A stretch of DNA of 64,000 bases, from assembly GCA_002238765.1 (NCBI GenBank), contig MPMZ01000001.1, positions 112,721 to 176,720 on the forward strand, given 5' to 3'. Source of the stretch: Nitrospira sp. bin75 (lineage in GTDB: Bacteria; Nitrospirota; Nitrospiria; Nitrospirales; UBA8639). Shown in pieces: positions 63,928-64,000 of this stretch. A program made the translations under genes and the position numbers. The notes under the pieces are model-generated. The model searched no databases. It had not been told where the DNA came from and worked only from the letters and a program-made list of their open reading frames with translations. Within the stretch, counting starts at the first letter, position 1; each line of letters starts with the position of its first letter.

Positions 63928-64000
63928 CCGCCGCGCTCCCCAACCGTAAACCGATTGAGTGATTTAAGAAAAAGATTCAGGCTGTTGTGGGGCGGGTGCG

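Overview
This is a 64 kb bacterial chromosomal window of moderately high GC. Housekeeping genes lie on the left, a complete respiratory complex I operon in the middle, and an accessory region rich in defence and toxin-antitoxin (TA) genes on the right. No taxonomic marker allows firm assignment. The mutL-miaA-mtnP-pfkB run, tandem periplasmic cytochromes c, TonB systems and a 14-subunit complex I with fused NuoCD suggest a Gram-negative, respiring, environmental bacterium. A Nitrospirota-type chemolithotroph is my best guess, but it is an inference, not a demonstration.

Layout. 1-11970: DNA repair and tRNA modification (mutL, miaA), methionine salvage (mtnP), a PfkB kinase, a RodZ-like membrane HTH protein, two tandem cytochromes c separated by a terminator, a HEAT-repeat protein, several unknowns and a UvrD-type helicase. 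12065-12240: tRNA-Arg(CCG) and tRNA-Lys(CTT), followed by a HigBA module. 12978-25935: envelope and iron-uptake region. A Fur-box-like site at 16419-16433 separates a leftward PepSY membrane-protein unit from a rightward TonB receptor; both the receptor and a small gene beside PepSY are broken. A separate leftward operon then encodes a double TonB-domain protein, a TonB-dependent receptor, a TPR protein, TonB (interrupted in a poly-C tract), ExbB and ExbD. 25983-28706: secA. 28844-30620: two small TA-like pairs. 31079-48367: a MidA/NDUFAF7-type methyltransferase gene directly ahead of nuoA-B-CD-E-F-G-H-I-J-K-L-M-N. Several gaps in this run are filled by dispersed palindromic repeats, and an orphan antitoxin-like gene lies between nuoG and nuoH.

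48368-64000: accessory region with patches of low GC. It holds a two-gene unit next to a very AT-rich stretch with a long inverted repeat, a Tat-exported molybdopterin oxidoreductase, a Phd/PIN module, a type IIG-like restriction-modification gene split by a frameshift, an OLD-family ATPase-TOPRIM nuclease, and a dense cluster of HicBA, HigA, DUF2442, HTH-DUF4065 (Panacea)/RelE-like and DUF4258/YgiT genes. In the last part, hicB-like antitoxin genes remain open while their hicA partners are frameshifted or deleted, and a HigA paralogue is a pseudogene.

Three structures stand out beyond ordinary genes. (1) A family of three MITE-like elements (183-249 bp) with 26-bp terminal inverted repeats, one with an apparent 5-bp target duplication and an 'empty site' visible elsewhere in the window. 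(2) Two separate decay patterns, in the Fur-linked receptor locus and in the TA cluster. (3) A homopolymer frameshift in tonB that could be phase variation or an assembly error.
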